From Gammaproteobacteria bacterium (GTDB taxonomy: Bacteria > Pseudomonadota > Gammaproteobacteria > Pseudomonadales > Pseudohongiellaceae), in NCBI GenBank assembly GCA_029244985.1, contig JAQWQD010000024.1:1-64000 (forward strand): a stretch of DNA of 64,000 nucleotides, written 5' to 3'. Position numbers and translations under genes: made by a program. The stretch's first letter is position 1, and every line of letters begins with the position of its first letter. A model generated the notes under the pieces. The model saw nothing but the letters and a program-made list of their open reading frames with translations, had not been told where the DNA came from and did not search any database. Shown here piece after piece: positions 34,227 to 42,929 of this stretch.

Positions 34227-35017
34227 TTTTGATTAGGCGCTTTCTGGCAATGTTGGGCTTCTTGACTATCAGCCAGTCATTGTGTGCTGCTGCGATCGAT
34301 GAAGCCGCTGTTCTTGCAGCAATGAACAAGCAGGATCGCTTACCCGATGATATTACTAGAGATGCAAGAAGTCAGCCGCAAGATGTAATTCCTTTATTAG
34401 CCTTAGAGACAGGAGATCGAGTGGTGGATATATTCGCCGGCGGAGGCTACTACACAGAACTCTTAGCCTCTGTTGTAGGCCGCCACGGCGAAGCTTTGTT
34501 GCACAATAATAATGGTTTCGAAGCTTGGGGCATCAACGGCCTAACTGATCGTTTCGCTTTGGGGCGAGACACTGGCAATATCATACGCCACAACCGCAGC
34601 GGCATTAATCTCGATTTAGGTGAAGCCTCCTTGGACGGCGCACTGGTAGTAATGGCTTTCCATGATCTTTACGTTGTTCCAAAACGTTATAACGGCGAAG
34701 AGTATGTTCCCGTTGGTAATCCAGCAAATACAAAATATTTTCTTGAACAAGTTTTCACTGCCCTAAAACCTGGCGGAAGGTTCGTAGTAGTTGATCATGC
34801 TGGAGACGCCTTGATGGATCATGACGTTATTGCAGATTTACATCGCATAGAGGAATCTTTTGTTCGCAGTGAAATTGAGGATGCCGGATTTATTTTTATC
34901 AGCTCGTCTGAAGCACTCCGAAACGAAGCAGATGATCGGTCTATGATCGTCTTTGATCTGGATGTTCAGTTTAAAACTGATCGCTTCATTTTTGCATTCG
35001 AAAAGCCAGCGAAGTAG
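34214..35017 (+). CDS. Class I SAM-methyltransferase-like protein with export signal
   Basis: Motif I reads VVDIFAGGGYYTELLA, and ALKPGGRFVVVDHAGD is the usual post-II region, so the Rossmann methyltransferase fold is clear. The N-terminus (FLAMLGFLTISQSLCAAA) looks like a cleavable signal peptide. That is at odds with a SAM enzyme, since SAM is cytoplasmic; similar predicted exported methyltransferases are known to me in proteobacteria, with unknown role. The ATG lies inside the end of the acyl-CoA synthetase gene, showing translational coupling. The target is unknown. Confidence 0.75.
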   Translation: MEQLVLIRRFLAMLGFLTISQSLCAAAIDEAAVLAAMNKQDRLPDDITRDARSQPQDVIPLLALETGDRVVDIFAGGGYYTELLASVVGRHGEALLHNNNGFEAWGINGLTDRFALGRDTGNIIRHNRSGINLDLGEASLDGALVVMAFHDLYVVPKRYNGEEYVPVGNPANTKYFLEQVFTALKPGGRFVVVDHAGDALMDHDVIADLHRIEESFVRSEIEDAGFIFISSSEALRNEADDRSMIVFDLDVQFKTDRFIFAFEKPAK

Positions 35018-35302
35018 ATCAGCCAGAATATAAAAGATCAATTAGATCTGCTCTAAACATTTCCGGCATTCGACGACCTGACCTAAAATTATTAGTTGAA
35101 TCAGAGTCAATGATCCTCAAATTCTTCTTTTCCCCGCGCAAGGATAACATTTATGAACCCTTATACAGGGCGGCTTGAGGTAGTCGATAGCAAAAACTAG
35201 AGAAGCCTGTTGTGCAAGAAAGTGAAACGACCCATGGTTCTGTGATAGTTTTTAGCTTGAATACTCAGAATTAGAGAGTGCAACTAGGTAAGGATTAACA
35301 GC

Positions 35303-37609
35303 ATGCAGAAGTTTGGAATTGGTCAGCCGGCAACAAGAATTGAAGACAATCGTTTTTTGTCCGGCAAGGGAAGCTATATCGAAGATATAAACATAAAAGG
35401 ACAGAGCTACGCAGCATTTGTGCGATCACCTCACGCTCATGCCACCATCTCTTCGATAAACATATCAGAAGCCAATTCCCTCCCTGGTGTACTAGGTATA
35501 TTCACCGTTGAAGATTTGAAAGCAGATGGCATAGGCAATCTACCTTGCGCTGCGCCTGCTATGAACAAGGACGGAACACCTTGCGTAATGCCTCCTCGTC
35601 CGGCATTGGCAGAAGGTCGTGTTCGACATGTAGGTGATGCTGTTGCAGTAGTTGTTGCAGAAACTCGCGAACAGGCACTAGATGCGGCAGAACAAGTTTG
35701 GGTGGAATATGAGTTACTAACCGCAGTTGTGGAAACCGACAAGGCGATGCATGAAGGCTCGAGCCTAGTATGGAAAGAAGCTCAGGAAAATCAATGTTTC
35801 GATTGGGAAGCGGGCGAAGCAGAAGCTACGGAACAGGCATTTTCGGCTGCGAAGCATATTGCAGAGCTGGATTTAATTAATAATCGCGTTGTACCAACTT
35901 CAATGGAAACACGTGGCGCAATTGCCTCTGTTGAGGCAGAAACAGGTCGCCTGACTCTGCATGTGTCCTGTCAAGGTGTGCATGTCATGCGACGCTTGCT
36001 CGCCACTCAAATTTTTAATGTTGCGGAAGAAGAAATTCATGTGATCTGCAATGACGTGGGCGGCGGTTTCGGCATGAAAATCTTTTTGTTTCCAGAGTAT
36101 GTTTGCACACTCTATGCCGCCCGCAAATTTGGCCGCGCAGTTAAATGGATTTCTGATCGCAATGAAGCCTTCGTCAGTGATAGTCATGGGCGGGATCATG
36201 TTACCCGCATGCAGCTCGCTCTGGACCAAAATGCCAAGATACTTGGATTAAAAGTAAATACTGTAGCGAATCTTGGAGCTTACTTATCAAATTTTGCACC
36301 CTTTGTTGCTACTGCCGCTGGTGTACCTATGTTGGTGGGCTGCTATGCAATACCTACTGCCTACGTCGAAATACAGGGGGTTTTTACCAACACTACACCG
36401 GTGGATGCCTATCGCGGTGCTGGGCGACCAGAAGCGATCTATGCCATCGAGAGATTATTGGATGCTGCTGCATTCGACTTAGGCTTGTCACCGGCAGAAA
36501 TACGTAGACGTAACTTTATAACGCCAGAGGCAATGCCATACTCTACTGCTCTGGGCGCTACTTATGACTCTGGCGAATTTCAAAAAAATTTAGAAGATGC
36601 TCTAGAGATGTCTGATTGGAATAACTTTGATTCACGGCGAACTTCTGCAAAAACTCGAGGAAAACTTTTAGGCATCGGCTTAGCTAGTTACATCGAAAAA
36701 TGTGCTGGCGGCTCCCCGGAACAAGCTCGACTAGAAGTTTCAGAGGAAGGACATGTCACCTTATACATTGGAACATTATCAAATGGTCAAGGCCATGAAA
36801 CTGCATTTCGCCAAATCCTATGTGATCGTCTTGGCGTTGCCTTCGAAAATGTGTCAATCGTGCAAGGAGATTCAGACCTAATCGAAACTGGCGGAGGAAC
36901 CATGGGATCACGCTCAGTCCCTGTAGGTGGATCTGCCATTGGTGCAGCTTCCAAAAAAATAATAGATAAGGCCAAAGAAACCGCCGCCGAACTTATGGAA
37001 TCTGCAGTTAGTGATATCGAATTCGATGATGGTGAATTTAGAATTGTTGGGACCGATAGAGTTCAAAGTTTTAATGAAGTAGCAAAAGCCGCTGCATCGG
37101 AGTCGGGAGTTGCTTTCGATGAAAAGGAGACCTTCACCCCTGATGAAGCCACTTATCCGAACGGCACACATATCTGCGAACTAGAGATCGACGAGGCCAC
37201 CGGCGTAATCGAATTAGTCGATTATTCAGTGGTGGATGATTTCGGCAAAGTTATAAATCCTCTTCTATTAGAAGGCCAGGTGCACGGCGGTATCGCTCAA
37301 GGACTGGGTCAGGCTTTACTGGAAAGCTGCGAGTACGAAAAGGAATCTGGACAGTTGTTGTCAGCAAGTTTTATGGACTACACCATGCCCCGAGCCGATG
37401 ACTTTCCGCCGATACGATTTAATCGCAATGAAGTACCCTGCACCACCAATCCGTTAGGCATAAAAGGTGCAGGAGAAGCCGGCGCAATCGGCGCACCTCC
37501 AGCTATAATTAATGCCATTGTTAATGCGCTAAGTGATTACGGAGTCCGTCATGTAGATATGCCGGTTACGCCGAACAAACTTTGGGGCTTGATGCAAAGC
37601 AGAAACTAA
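35303..37609 (+). CDS. Molybdenum hydroxylase large subunit (CoxL/XdhB family), alone
   Basis: The 768-residue protein spans the whole molybdopterin-binding subunit: GIGQPATRIEDNRFLSGKGSYIED at the start, FVRSPHAHA, RPALAEGRVRHVGDAVAVVVA, DVGGGFGMK, PVDAYRGAGRPE, and late LGIKGAGEAGAIGAPPAI holding the catalytic Glu. AYRGAGRP rather than AYRCSFR makes it a form II enzyme and not true CO dehydrogenase, so it likely hydroxylates an aldehyde or N-heterocycle. The FAD and 2Fe-2S subunits that normally flank it are not in this window. AAGGA precedes the ATG. Confidence 0.85.
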   Translation: MQKFGIGQPATRIEDNRFLSGKGSYIEDINIKGQSYAAFVRSPHAHATISSINISEANSLPGVLGIFTVEDLKADGIGNLPCAAPAMNKDGTPCVMPPRPALAEGRVRHVGDAVAVVVAETREQALDAAEQVWVEYELLTAVVETDKAMHEGSSLVWKEAQENQCFDWEAGEAEATEQAFSAAKHIAELDLINNRVVPTSMETRGAIASVEAETGRLTLHVSCQGVHVMRRLLATQIFNVAEEEIHVICNDVGGGFGMKIFLFPEYVCTLYAARKFGRAVKWISDRNEAFVSDSHGRDHVTRMQLALDQNAKILGLKVNTVANLGAYLSNFAPFVATAAGVPMLVGCYAIPTAYVEIQGVFTNTTPVDAYRGAGRPEAIYAIERLLDAAAFDLGLSPAEIRRRNFITPEAMPYSTALGATYDSGEFQKNLEDALEMSDWNNFDSRRTSAKTRGKLLGIGLASYIEKCAGGSPEQARLEVSEEGHVTLYIGTLSNGQGHETAFRQILCDRLGVAFENVSIVQGDSDLIETGGGTMGSRSVPVGGSAIGAASKKIIDKAKETAAELMESAVSDIEFDDGEFRIVGTDRVQSFNEVAKAAASESGVAFDEKETFTPDEATYPNGTHICELEIDEATGVIELVDYSVVDDFGKVINPLLLEGQVHGGIAQGLGQALLESCEYEKESGQLLSASFMDYTMPRADDFPPIRFNRNEVPCTTNPLGIKGAGEAGAIGAPPAIINAIVNALSDYGVRHVDMPVTPNKLWGLMQSRN

Positions 37610-37633
37610 TTGGGCAATCTTAGACTGCGCCCA

Positions 37634-38041
37634 CTAAGAGCGATGACTAACTTTTTGATTGGGCAGTACCCAAAACCAAGATACAACCACAGCTAAACCA
37701 AACAGGGTATAGGCGATTGCAAATACCCAGAGTGGAAAATCATAATAAAGCAGGCGTTCTAACCAATACTGCACGAAAGAAACTTCGTAAGTAAGCCTTC
37801 CCGCCTGTTGGCGTAGCCACATCTCAAGCAGTGTCAGCGGACAAATTCTACCTAACCAAGTCTGCACTACAACTACGGCTATCGCGACCAGGTGGAGTAT
37901 CCTGAACCATCGATTCCTTGCCAATTCCCATTCTAATATTCCACCTAGAATTATTGTCAGCAATCCTAAAACAATGAATATCACTACAAAGGTATGGAGC
38001 ATCAATATTGCATCAGCAGTGATTAAGTAGAATTTAGTCAT
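37634..38041 (-). CDS. DUF2784-type small membrane protein
   Basis: The product has about four membrane segments with the DUF2784 pattern: ADAILMLHTFVVIFIVLGLL, RILHLVAIAVVVVQTWLGRICPLTLLEMWLRQQAG and ERLLYYDFPLWVF. The function of the family is unknown. I use the ATG at 38041, which gives the usual family N-terminus; the track start is a TTG overlapping the preceding cytochrome stop. It is last in a minus-strand run with a cytochrome, a PAL-like propeller and a DLQGVW protein, so it may anchor or assist periplasmic electron transfer (inference). Confidence 0.75.
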   Translation of the reverse strand: MTKFYLITADAILMLHTFVVIFIVLGLLTIILGGILEWELARNRWFRILHLVAIAVVVVQTWLGRICPLTLLEMWLRQQAGRLTYEVSFVQYWLERLLYYDFPLWVFAIAYTLFGLAVVVSWFWVLPNQKVSHRS

Positions 38042-38064
38042 TAAGTTAAAGTCATTCACAGTGA

Positions 38065-38469
38065 TCAATCAAAACTTTCGATTTTGAGGCGACCTAAATA
38101 ATTTCTAGGCTGCAGCGGTTCTTCTCCAGCTGGATAACCACTTATGAAAAGTACCCACGCAACTATGTCTAGGTATTCATCATTACTTAGTGATTTGGGG
38201 TTATCGGCAGGCATGTTACCGAGTATTCGATACCAATAATCCAATACTGTCATACCCTGCCAGGATATAAGTGAATTGCGATAAAATTCTGAATCATGAC
38301 AATGAGCACAATTTAAAGCGAAGAGCTCAGCACCTGCGGCTGCTTGCTCAGTAGTATAGATGCCATCCAAGATACTAGTCGCTTGCCCGAAAGAGTTTGT
38401 CGAACAAAGAAAAGTGAACAAGCAACAAAAAAGCAAAGCCGACGACGACTTTGCTTTTTTGGCAGGCAT
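38065..38469 (-). CDS. Mono-haem cytochrome c
   Basis: A signal peptide (SSSALLFCCLFTFLCSTNSFGQ) is followed by CAHCH and a helical cytochrome c fold of about 95 residues with GNMPADNPKSLSNDEYLDIVAWVLFISGYPAG, where the Met in NMPAD is the expected sixth ligand. It should carry electrons in the periplasm, possibly from the PQQ enzymes or to a copper enzyme. The start is the ATG at 38469 or the one three codons earlier. The first codons are covered by a long terminator-like hairpin (separate entry). It sits 12 bases after the PAL-like gene. Confidence 0.8.
   Translation of the reverse strand: MPAKKAKSSSALLFCCLFTFLCSTNSFGQATSILDGIYTTEQAAAGAELFALNCAHCHDSEFYRNSLISWQGMTVLDYWYRILGNMPADNPKSLSNDEYLDIVAWVLFISGYPAGEEPLQPRNYLGRLKIESFD
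38427..38460 (-). terminator. Terminator-like hairpin inside the 5' end of the cytochrome gene
   Basis: On the minus strand AAAAAAGCAAAG and CTTTGCTTTTTT form a perfect 12-bp stem with a 10-base loop, ending in six T residues. It lies about 7 bases past the cytochrome ATG at 38469. It may end transcripts of the upstream PAL-like gene or act as an attenuator for the cytochrome. Confidence 0.5.
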
Positions 38470-38481
38470 AAATAGCATTAA

Positions 38482-39444
38482 TTAATGGCGGTGGATAAAC
38501 TTGTGTAGATCAGGCTTTATTGTGTCAGCGACATAGATTACACCGCCAGGCGCAAGAGTCATGTAATGGGCCTCACCAAATTCACCGAGCTTTTTCCCAG
38601 GTTCACCAGTTGCCGCAACAACTTTGCCATTTTTATCCAGCTTCAAAATCTCCCCTGCAAACCCACTCACCATCCACAAGGTGCCTTCTTCATCGAAGTG
38701 TAATCCGCAGGGCCAGCCCTTATAATGCCATTCCTTAAGGTAAGCTCCTTCATCGTCAAATATTTGAATGCGGCGATTCTGGCGATCTGCAACATAAATC
38801 AGCCCCTCACCGTCTACAACGATTGAATGAGGGGTATCGAATTGACCAGGCCCTGTGCCCGACCCACCCCATTTCTTCATAAAACGACCCATTCGATCAT
38901 ATTTTAATAATTGTGGTGTACCTCGGCCATGACCAACCAAGATAAAAACTTCACCTTCATCATTTATGGTTAAATCTGTCGGCTCAAACAGTAATCCATC
39001 TTCTGGTTCTCCAGCTTCGCCCATTCTGCCAATAGTAAGCAGCACTTCGCCATCGAGATTCATTTTGCGTACGGTGTGTCCATTAACGTCGGTGGTCCAT
39101 ATGTTGCCTTGAGGATCAAGACGCATACCATGTGGCCGCACGTAATCCCCCTGCCCCCAGGTCCGCAGTAGCCGACCCCGCGGATCGAACTCCATTAGAG
39201 GGTTTGGACCACGATTGAAAAGAATCAAATGATTGTCTTTAGTCCATACAACACTGGAGGATGCTCCTAACTCGACACCTGAAGGAATTTTTAACCCATG
39301 CTGCACTGGGACATATCCCAGATCTGGAGCAAGCTCCATTTGCAAAGGATCTGGACCTTCCAGCACCTGAGCTCGCGCACTCAAGGAAAAACCCAATGCA
39401 ATAGTTGTGCTGAGGGAAATTATCTTGAATTGCTTAAACTTCAT
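38482..39444 (-). CDS. Exported NHL propeller, PAL-like with three zinc histidines
   Basis: A signal peptide (to SARAQ) leads into a six-bladed propeller. Counterparts of PAL residues: Arg78 (FNRGP), His105 (RPHGMRLD), His206 (TPHSIVVD) followed by DRQNRRIQIF, and His293 (EAHYMTL). The Tyr motif has become VGHGRG, with His172 in its place. The metal site therefore looks intact while the acid/base residue differs. The ATG at 39444 has GGAG upstream; the track's longer form adds an implausible N-terminus. It is between the DLQGVW-protein gene (25 bases) and the cytochrome (12 bases), all minus strand. Confidence 0.8.
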   Translation of the reverse strand: MKFKQFKIISLSTTIALGFSLSARAQVLEGPDPLQMELAPDLGYVPVQHGLKIPSGVELGASSSVVWTKDNHLILFNRGPNPLMEFDPRGRLLRTWGQGDYVRPHGMRLDPQGNIWTTDVNGHTVRKMNLDGEVLLTIGRMGEAGEPEDGLLFEPTDLTINDEGEVFILVGHGRGTPQLLKYDRMGRFMKKWGGSGTGPGQFDTPHSIVVDGEGLIYVADRQNRRIQIFDDEGAYLKEWHYKGWPCGLHFDEEGTLWMVSGFAGEILKLDKNGKVVAATGEPGKKLGEFGEAHYMTLAPGGVIYVADTIKPDLHKFIHRH

Positions 39445-39469
39445 ACTTAGTTCTCCAAACCAATGCGTT

Positions 39470-40456
39470 CTAATCGTCGTCTTTCGGCGTACCGTTTCCA
39501 TTCATTCCCATAGATTCATAACGTCGCCATCCCGCAAGAATACCAACCATTCCATGATTACCTTCATGACAGGCGTATTCATAGACGGGATCTTCAATTT
39601 GACGTAAGGGGAATTTCGCAGACCAAGGCTGATCCCAAGAAAGCGGATCTTCGATAGTGAAATCATATTCCAGAGTGTTAGCACCAATACGCCGAATGCG
39701 TTCCTCCAACACCATTTTTTCGGAAGCACCGCGGCCATTGTCATGATAGTAAAAATGCTGGGTTTTAATGACCAATGTGTCACCTTCAAACCGGGCAATG
39801 GCGTCACCATCCCATTTCAACACTTTTGTTTGATGTTCATCATCGAAGCGAATGATGCGCGCTCGATGGATCATCTCACTCAAAATCATGATGTGATCTT
39901 CGGTTTGCACGATTTGAATATTGTTATTGTAAGCGCCTGGCACTATAGGTGGTCCTGCACCTCCACTCATCAAACACCTGTCTGCCAAAGTTCGACCTTC
40001 AGGACCAATGCTAAGGCGTCTATTTTCGGCCCTCACCTGAGCCCTTTTCCTGCCCATTTCGTTTAAGGCAGGCAAGCGACCGTTTGGCGGATCATAAATC
40101 AGTGACGTTCTGCGATCGGCGACGGTGTTCTCACCACGCTCATACCAGAAATTATTGTAGGAAATTACCCCTGGCGGATAGCCAGCACCACCAACAGAAT
40201 CGATGATGAGGTCCCGATTCTGACGACGAAGTTCGAATTCTTCCCATTCTACTGCCTGCTCGGGGGTGAGTGTTTCCAAGTGCTCTAACTCTCTGGGGCG
40301 GTTCAGCGGAGTAATGGTGCGATAGGTGTAGACACCCTGCAGATCTGGATGCCCAAATTCGGTAAGAGGAATATCAGATGATTGGGCGGACACTGCAGGA
40401 ACAGCTATCAGGCCGCCAAGGACTATGCTTAAAAGAAAGATCACTTTGGTGCTCAT
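39470..40456 (-). CDS. Conserved exported protein, DLQGVW family (second copy)
   Basis: This is a paralogue of the 21.1 kb gene. It has a signal peptide (to VSAQ), then LTEFGHPDLQGVYTYRTITPLNRP, RRTSLIYDPPNGRLPALNEMG, ADRCLMSGGAGPPIVPGAYNNNIQIVQ, ARFEGDTLVIKTQHF and the closing YEYACHEGNHGMVGILAGWR. The shared ACHEGNxGM ending and the CxxxxxAGPPxxP block are the best candidates for functional residues. GGAGG six bases ahead of the ATG at 40456 fixes the start. It opens the four-gene run that continues with PAL-like propeller, cytochrome c and DUF2784. Confidence 0.75.
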   Translation of the reverse strand: MSTKVIFLLSIVLGGLIAVPAVSAQSSDIPLTEFGHPDLQGVYTYRTITPLNRPRELEHLETLTPEQAVEWEEFELRRQNRDLIIDSVGGAGYPPGVISYNNFWYERGENTVADRRTSLIYDPPNGRLPALNEMGRKRAQVRAENRRLSIGPEGRTLADRCLMSGGAGPPIVPGAYNNNIQIVQTEDHIMILSEMIHRARIIRFDDEHQTKVLKWDGDAIARFEGDTLVIKTQHFYYHDNGRGASEKMVLEERIRRIGANTLEYDFTIEDPLSWDQPWSAKFPLRQIEDPVYEYACHEGNHGMVGILAGWRRYESMGMNGNGTPKDDD

Positions 40457-40585
40457 TGAATCCTCCGTGCTCTGGTTATTGTTAATCGGAAGAGAACTTG
40501 AGCCTATCAAATTACGCTACTGACATAATTTTTCAAGTGAAATATAAGTCACAGGTGGCTTAGGTAACACTATACCAAAGCTGTT

Positions 40586-40705
40586 TTGGTCCTGATTAAA
40601 TTCTCAAGCGAAGAACTTATCGAGGAATACCTCATGAAGCCAGAGCGCGATTATGAAGCTCAGAATTTTGAAAAAAAGATCGTTAAAATGTACCACTCAC
40701 TTTAA
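40586..40705 (+). CDS. Possible short peptide or gene remnant
   Basis: A frame opening at TTG 40586 reads VLIKFSSEELIEEYLMKPE and ends MYHSL, about 39 residues with a charged helical composition. It overlaps the 3' end of the receptor gene tail to tail. There is no clear ribosome site and no family I recognise. It could be chance or the end of a lost gene. Confidence 0.2.
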   Translation: MVLIKFSSEELIEEYLMKPERDYEAQNFEKKIVKMYHSL

Positions 40706-42929
40706 GCGAAAAGGACCTACCAAAATCTCGACACATGTACTCCACTTCTTCCAGTATGTTGTCAGCTATATTTCCTACGTAACGAATACGATCTCTGCAC
40801 ACTTGTACATCAGCAAGATTCCGTGCATCCAAGCGAAAAGTCACATCATCAAATGCAATAAATTCCAAAAAGCCAGTGAAGTATGGATCTGCATGATCAT
40901 TCTCGATGTCTTCAATGTCCCAGCGCTTAGTTCCGCCGTCAATACGATTACGCATTTCGATACCGTAGTTTAAACGCCATTGCGGAATGTCGTGGCGAAA
41001 GCCCCAATTAAATTCACCACGGTGATAATTATTAAAGCGACGAGTTTCATTGAGAAAAGAATCTTTTACCCAGGAATCTCGAACATTGGCACTAGTCGTA
41101 AACAACACATTAGGCATACCAAGGCGGGAAAGCCGCACGCTGCCTTTAACTTCAAACACGTGCATATCGCCAGTGCCAATATTACCAGCGGCAGATCTTA
41201 GATCGTTGGGCCCAGGAGAAACATCGATACGCTGCAAGAGATCTTTATGGCGATGATGGTAGAAATTTGCGCTCACTACACCTTGATCATCTGGAAGTCG
41301 ATATTCCGCCAATAAGTTGTAGTTCCACCAGTAATCTGGCCGGAGATTAGAATTGCCGGCCAAGGTATTTGAGTCTTCATCATCTTGATCGCTGGTAGCA
41401 ACAAAATCTGTGAAGCTTAATTGCCTGACAACTTTTTCTATCAGCACTCGAAGTTGTAGTTGTGGCGTGACATCAAATCGATAATCCAACTTTGGCTTAA
41501 AGAAATTAAAGTCTCGACTATTACTAACATCTCCGCTCATTGAGATTTCGGATGCCTCATAAACAAGAGAAGTTTCTAGAGACATACGGGGACTAATGCG
41601 CCAATTGTGAATCGCAAAGGGCTCATAACGAACTTCTTCTACCCGCGTGTTGGCGTTAGGGATGTTTACTGGAGATAAACCTCCAAAAGCTTGAGAAGGT
41701 GCCTCACTACCCGAGAGAAGCCCCAGCGCCAAGTTTGAATCTAAAATAGTTTGAGCGCGCTCCGCGCCAACTTCCACATCCTGGCCATTAAAGAGGTTCA
41801 TCGTGTATGAACCGCGCATTATCCGTTCTTCCAGAATACTTCCAGTATCGAGAAATAGATTTTTCTCTTCGCTGCCATTTTCCAAAATATCCCAGCGTTC
41901 GCGAGTATTGGCGGTGTCGTTTTTGTTAGCAATAACAAGTATTTTAAAACGATTACCATCATCACGACGATACTCGTAGTCACCGCCTATTTCCCAGTTC
42001 GTTTTTGTTCCAGGAATGTTTTCTCTTTCATAATCGTGTAGCAACGAACCCCCGCGAAGATCAACGGTCAATCGTTCCACTTCTGTCGGGTCGTCGTCCT
42101 CAGCAATCAAGGCATTGAATCGCAAACTACTTTTAGTATTTAGTTGATAATCTAGATTAGTCGATAAGGTGTAAGTGGTGTTATCTCGAATTCGCTCTTC
42201 GTCGATAAAATCATTGGGCAATTCGCCAGGGAGAATGCTATTTTCTCTAAGCTGTGTGGAATTGTAATTAGGCACAGCTGAAGCGTTTACGATAAAGTTC
42301 AGGTCGCCTGTTTGACCTGCGTAAGTTAGTGATCCACCAGGTTCAGTATTGTTATCGGAATAATAATTCGCGTTTACTTCGTAATTAATCGAGGTGTTTG
42401 ACATCTCCTCAAAAAGTATGATGTTGGCTATCTGGGTGCTTCCTCTTACGTCAAGATCTCCAGAGGTGCCGCGGATGATTTCAATGTAATCAACTTGATC
42501 AGCATCGACTCTGCGCAACTGAGTTTCTGTATTATTATTCTTTCCTGCTGTGCGTTTGCCGTTAATTAAAATTTGAGTGCCACTGCTACCACTGCCAAGA
42601 CCTCGACCGCCACGACTTACATTAGAAAAACTACCACCACTACTGCCACCACGACTACTACCACCACGACTACTACCACCGATGCTGGATATTTCCATTC
42701 CCGGGATCCGGTTCAACATATCTAACGCAGTTACCGGCGCATATTCGGAAAAATAAGCGGAGGGATAAACAATCGTAGAGTCATCTCCTACATTCTCTTG
42801 TGCCCAGGCATTCAGCGAAAAAGAAGCGAATAACATCAACGGCAAGAAAGGGCGAGAAATTTGTATGGCGAATGTTTTGAGCAAGCTTCCTGAGATACTG
42901 CCTCGCGAAATCCTTATACGCACCTTCAA
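40683..42929 (-). CDS. TonB-dependent receptor-like outer-membrane protein (second copy)
   Basis: This is a paralogue of the 6.7 kb receptor with the same order: signal peptide (to NAWAQ), ENVGDDSTIVY as a TonB-box-like stretch, ALDMLNRIPGMEI, a Gly/Ser/Arg-rich loop with repeated GGSSR, INGKRTAGKNNNTETQL, VDYIEIIRGTSGDLDVRG, and a barrel ending VSGTF. The start is a TTG: AGGAAG lies at the right distance and no ATG is nearby. It should import a ligand across the outer membrane with TonB energy. It lies upstream of the DLQGVW/PAL-like/cytochrome run, 226 bases away, so its ligand may be the substrate of that set. Confidence 0.8.
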   Translation of the reverse strand: MKVRIRISRGSISGSLLKTFAIQISRPFLPLMLFASFSLNAWAQENVGDDSTIVYPSAYFSEYAPVTALDMLNRIPGMEISSIGGSSRGGSSRGGSSGGSFSNVSRGGRGLGSGSSGTQILINGKRTAGKNNNTETQLRRVDADQVDYIEIIRGTSGDLDVRGSTQIANIILFEEMSNTSINYEVNANYYSDNNTEPGGSLTYAGQTGDLNFIVNASAVPNYNSTQLRENSILPGELPNDFIDEERIRDNTTYTLSTNLDYQLNTKSSLRFNALIAEDDDPTEVERLTVDLRGGSLLHDYERENIPGTKTNWEIGGDYEYRRDDGNRFKILVIANKNDTANTRERWDILENGSEEKNLFLDTGSILEERIMRGSYTMNLFNGQDVEVGAERAQTILDSNLALGLLSGSEAPSQAFGGLSPVNIPNANTRVEEVRYEPFAIHNWRISPRMSLETSLVYEASEISMSGDVSNSRDFNFFKPKLDYRFDVTPQLQLRVLIEKVVRQLSFTDFVATSDQDDEDSNTLAGNSNLRPDYWWNYNLLAEYRLPDDQGVVSANFYHHRHKDLLQRIDVSPGPNDLRSAAGNIGTGDMHVFEVKGSVRLSRLGMPNVLFTTSANVRDSWVKDSFLNETRRFNNYHRGEFNWGFRHDIPQWRLNYGIEMRNRIDGGTKRWDIEDIENDHADPYFTGFLEFIAFDDVTFRLDARNLADVQVCRDRIRYVGNIADNILEEVEYMCRDFGRSFSLKVSGTF

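Noticed and set aside
35303-37609. Aerobic CO dehydrogenase
   Set aside because: The active-site loop is AYRGAGRP (form II) rather than AYRCSFR, and the CoxM/CoxS genes are absent.
42600-42690. Short direct repeats that could suggest a CRISPR or tandem array
   Set aside because: The 15-base units have no spacers and encode in-frame Gly-Ser-Ser-Arg repeats of the receptor plug.
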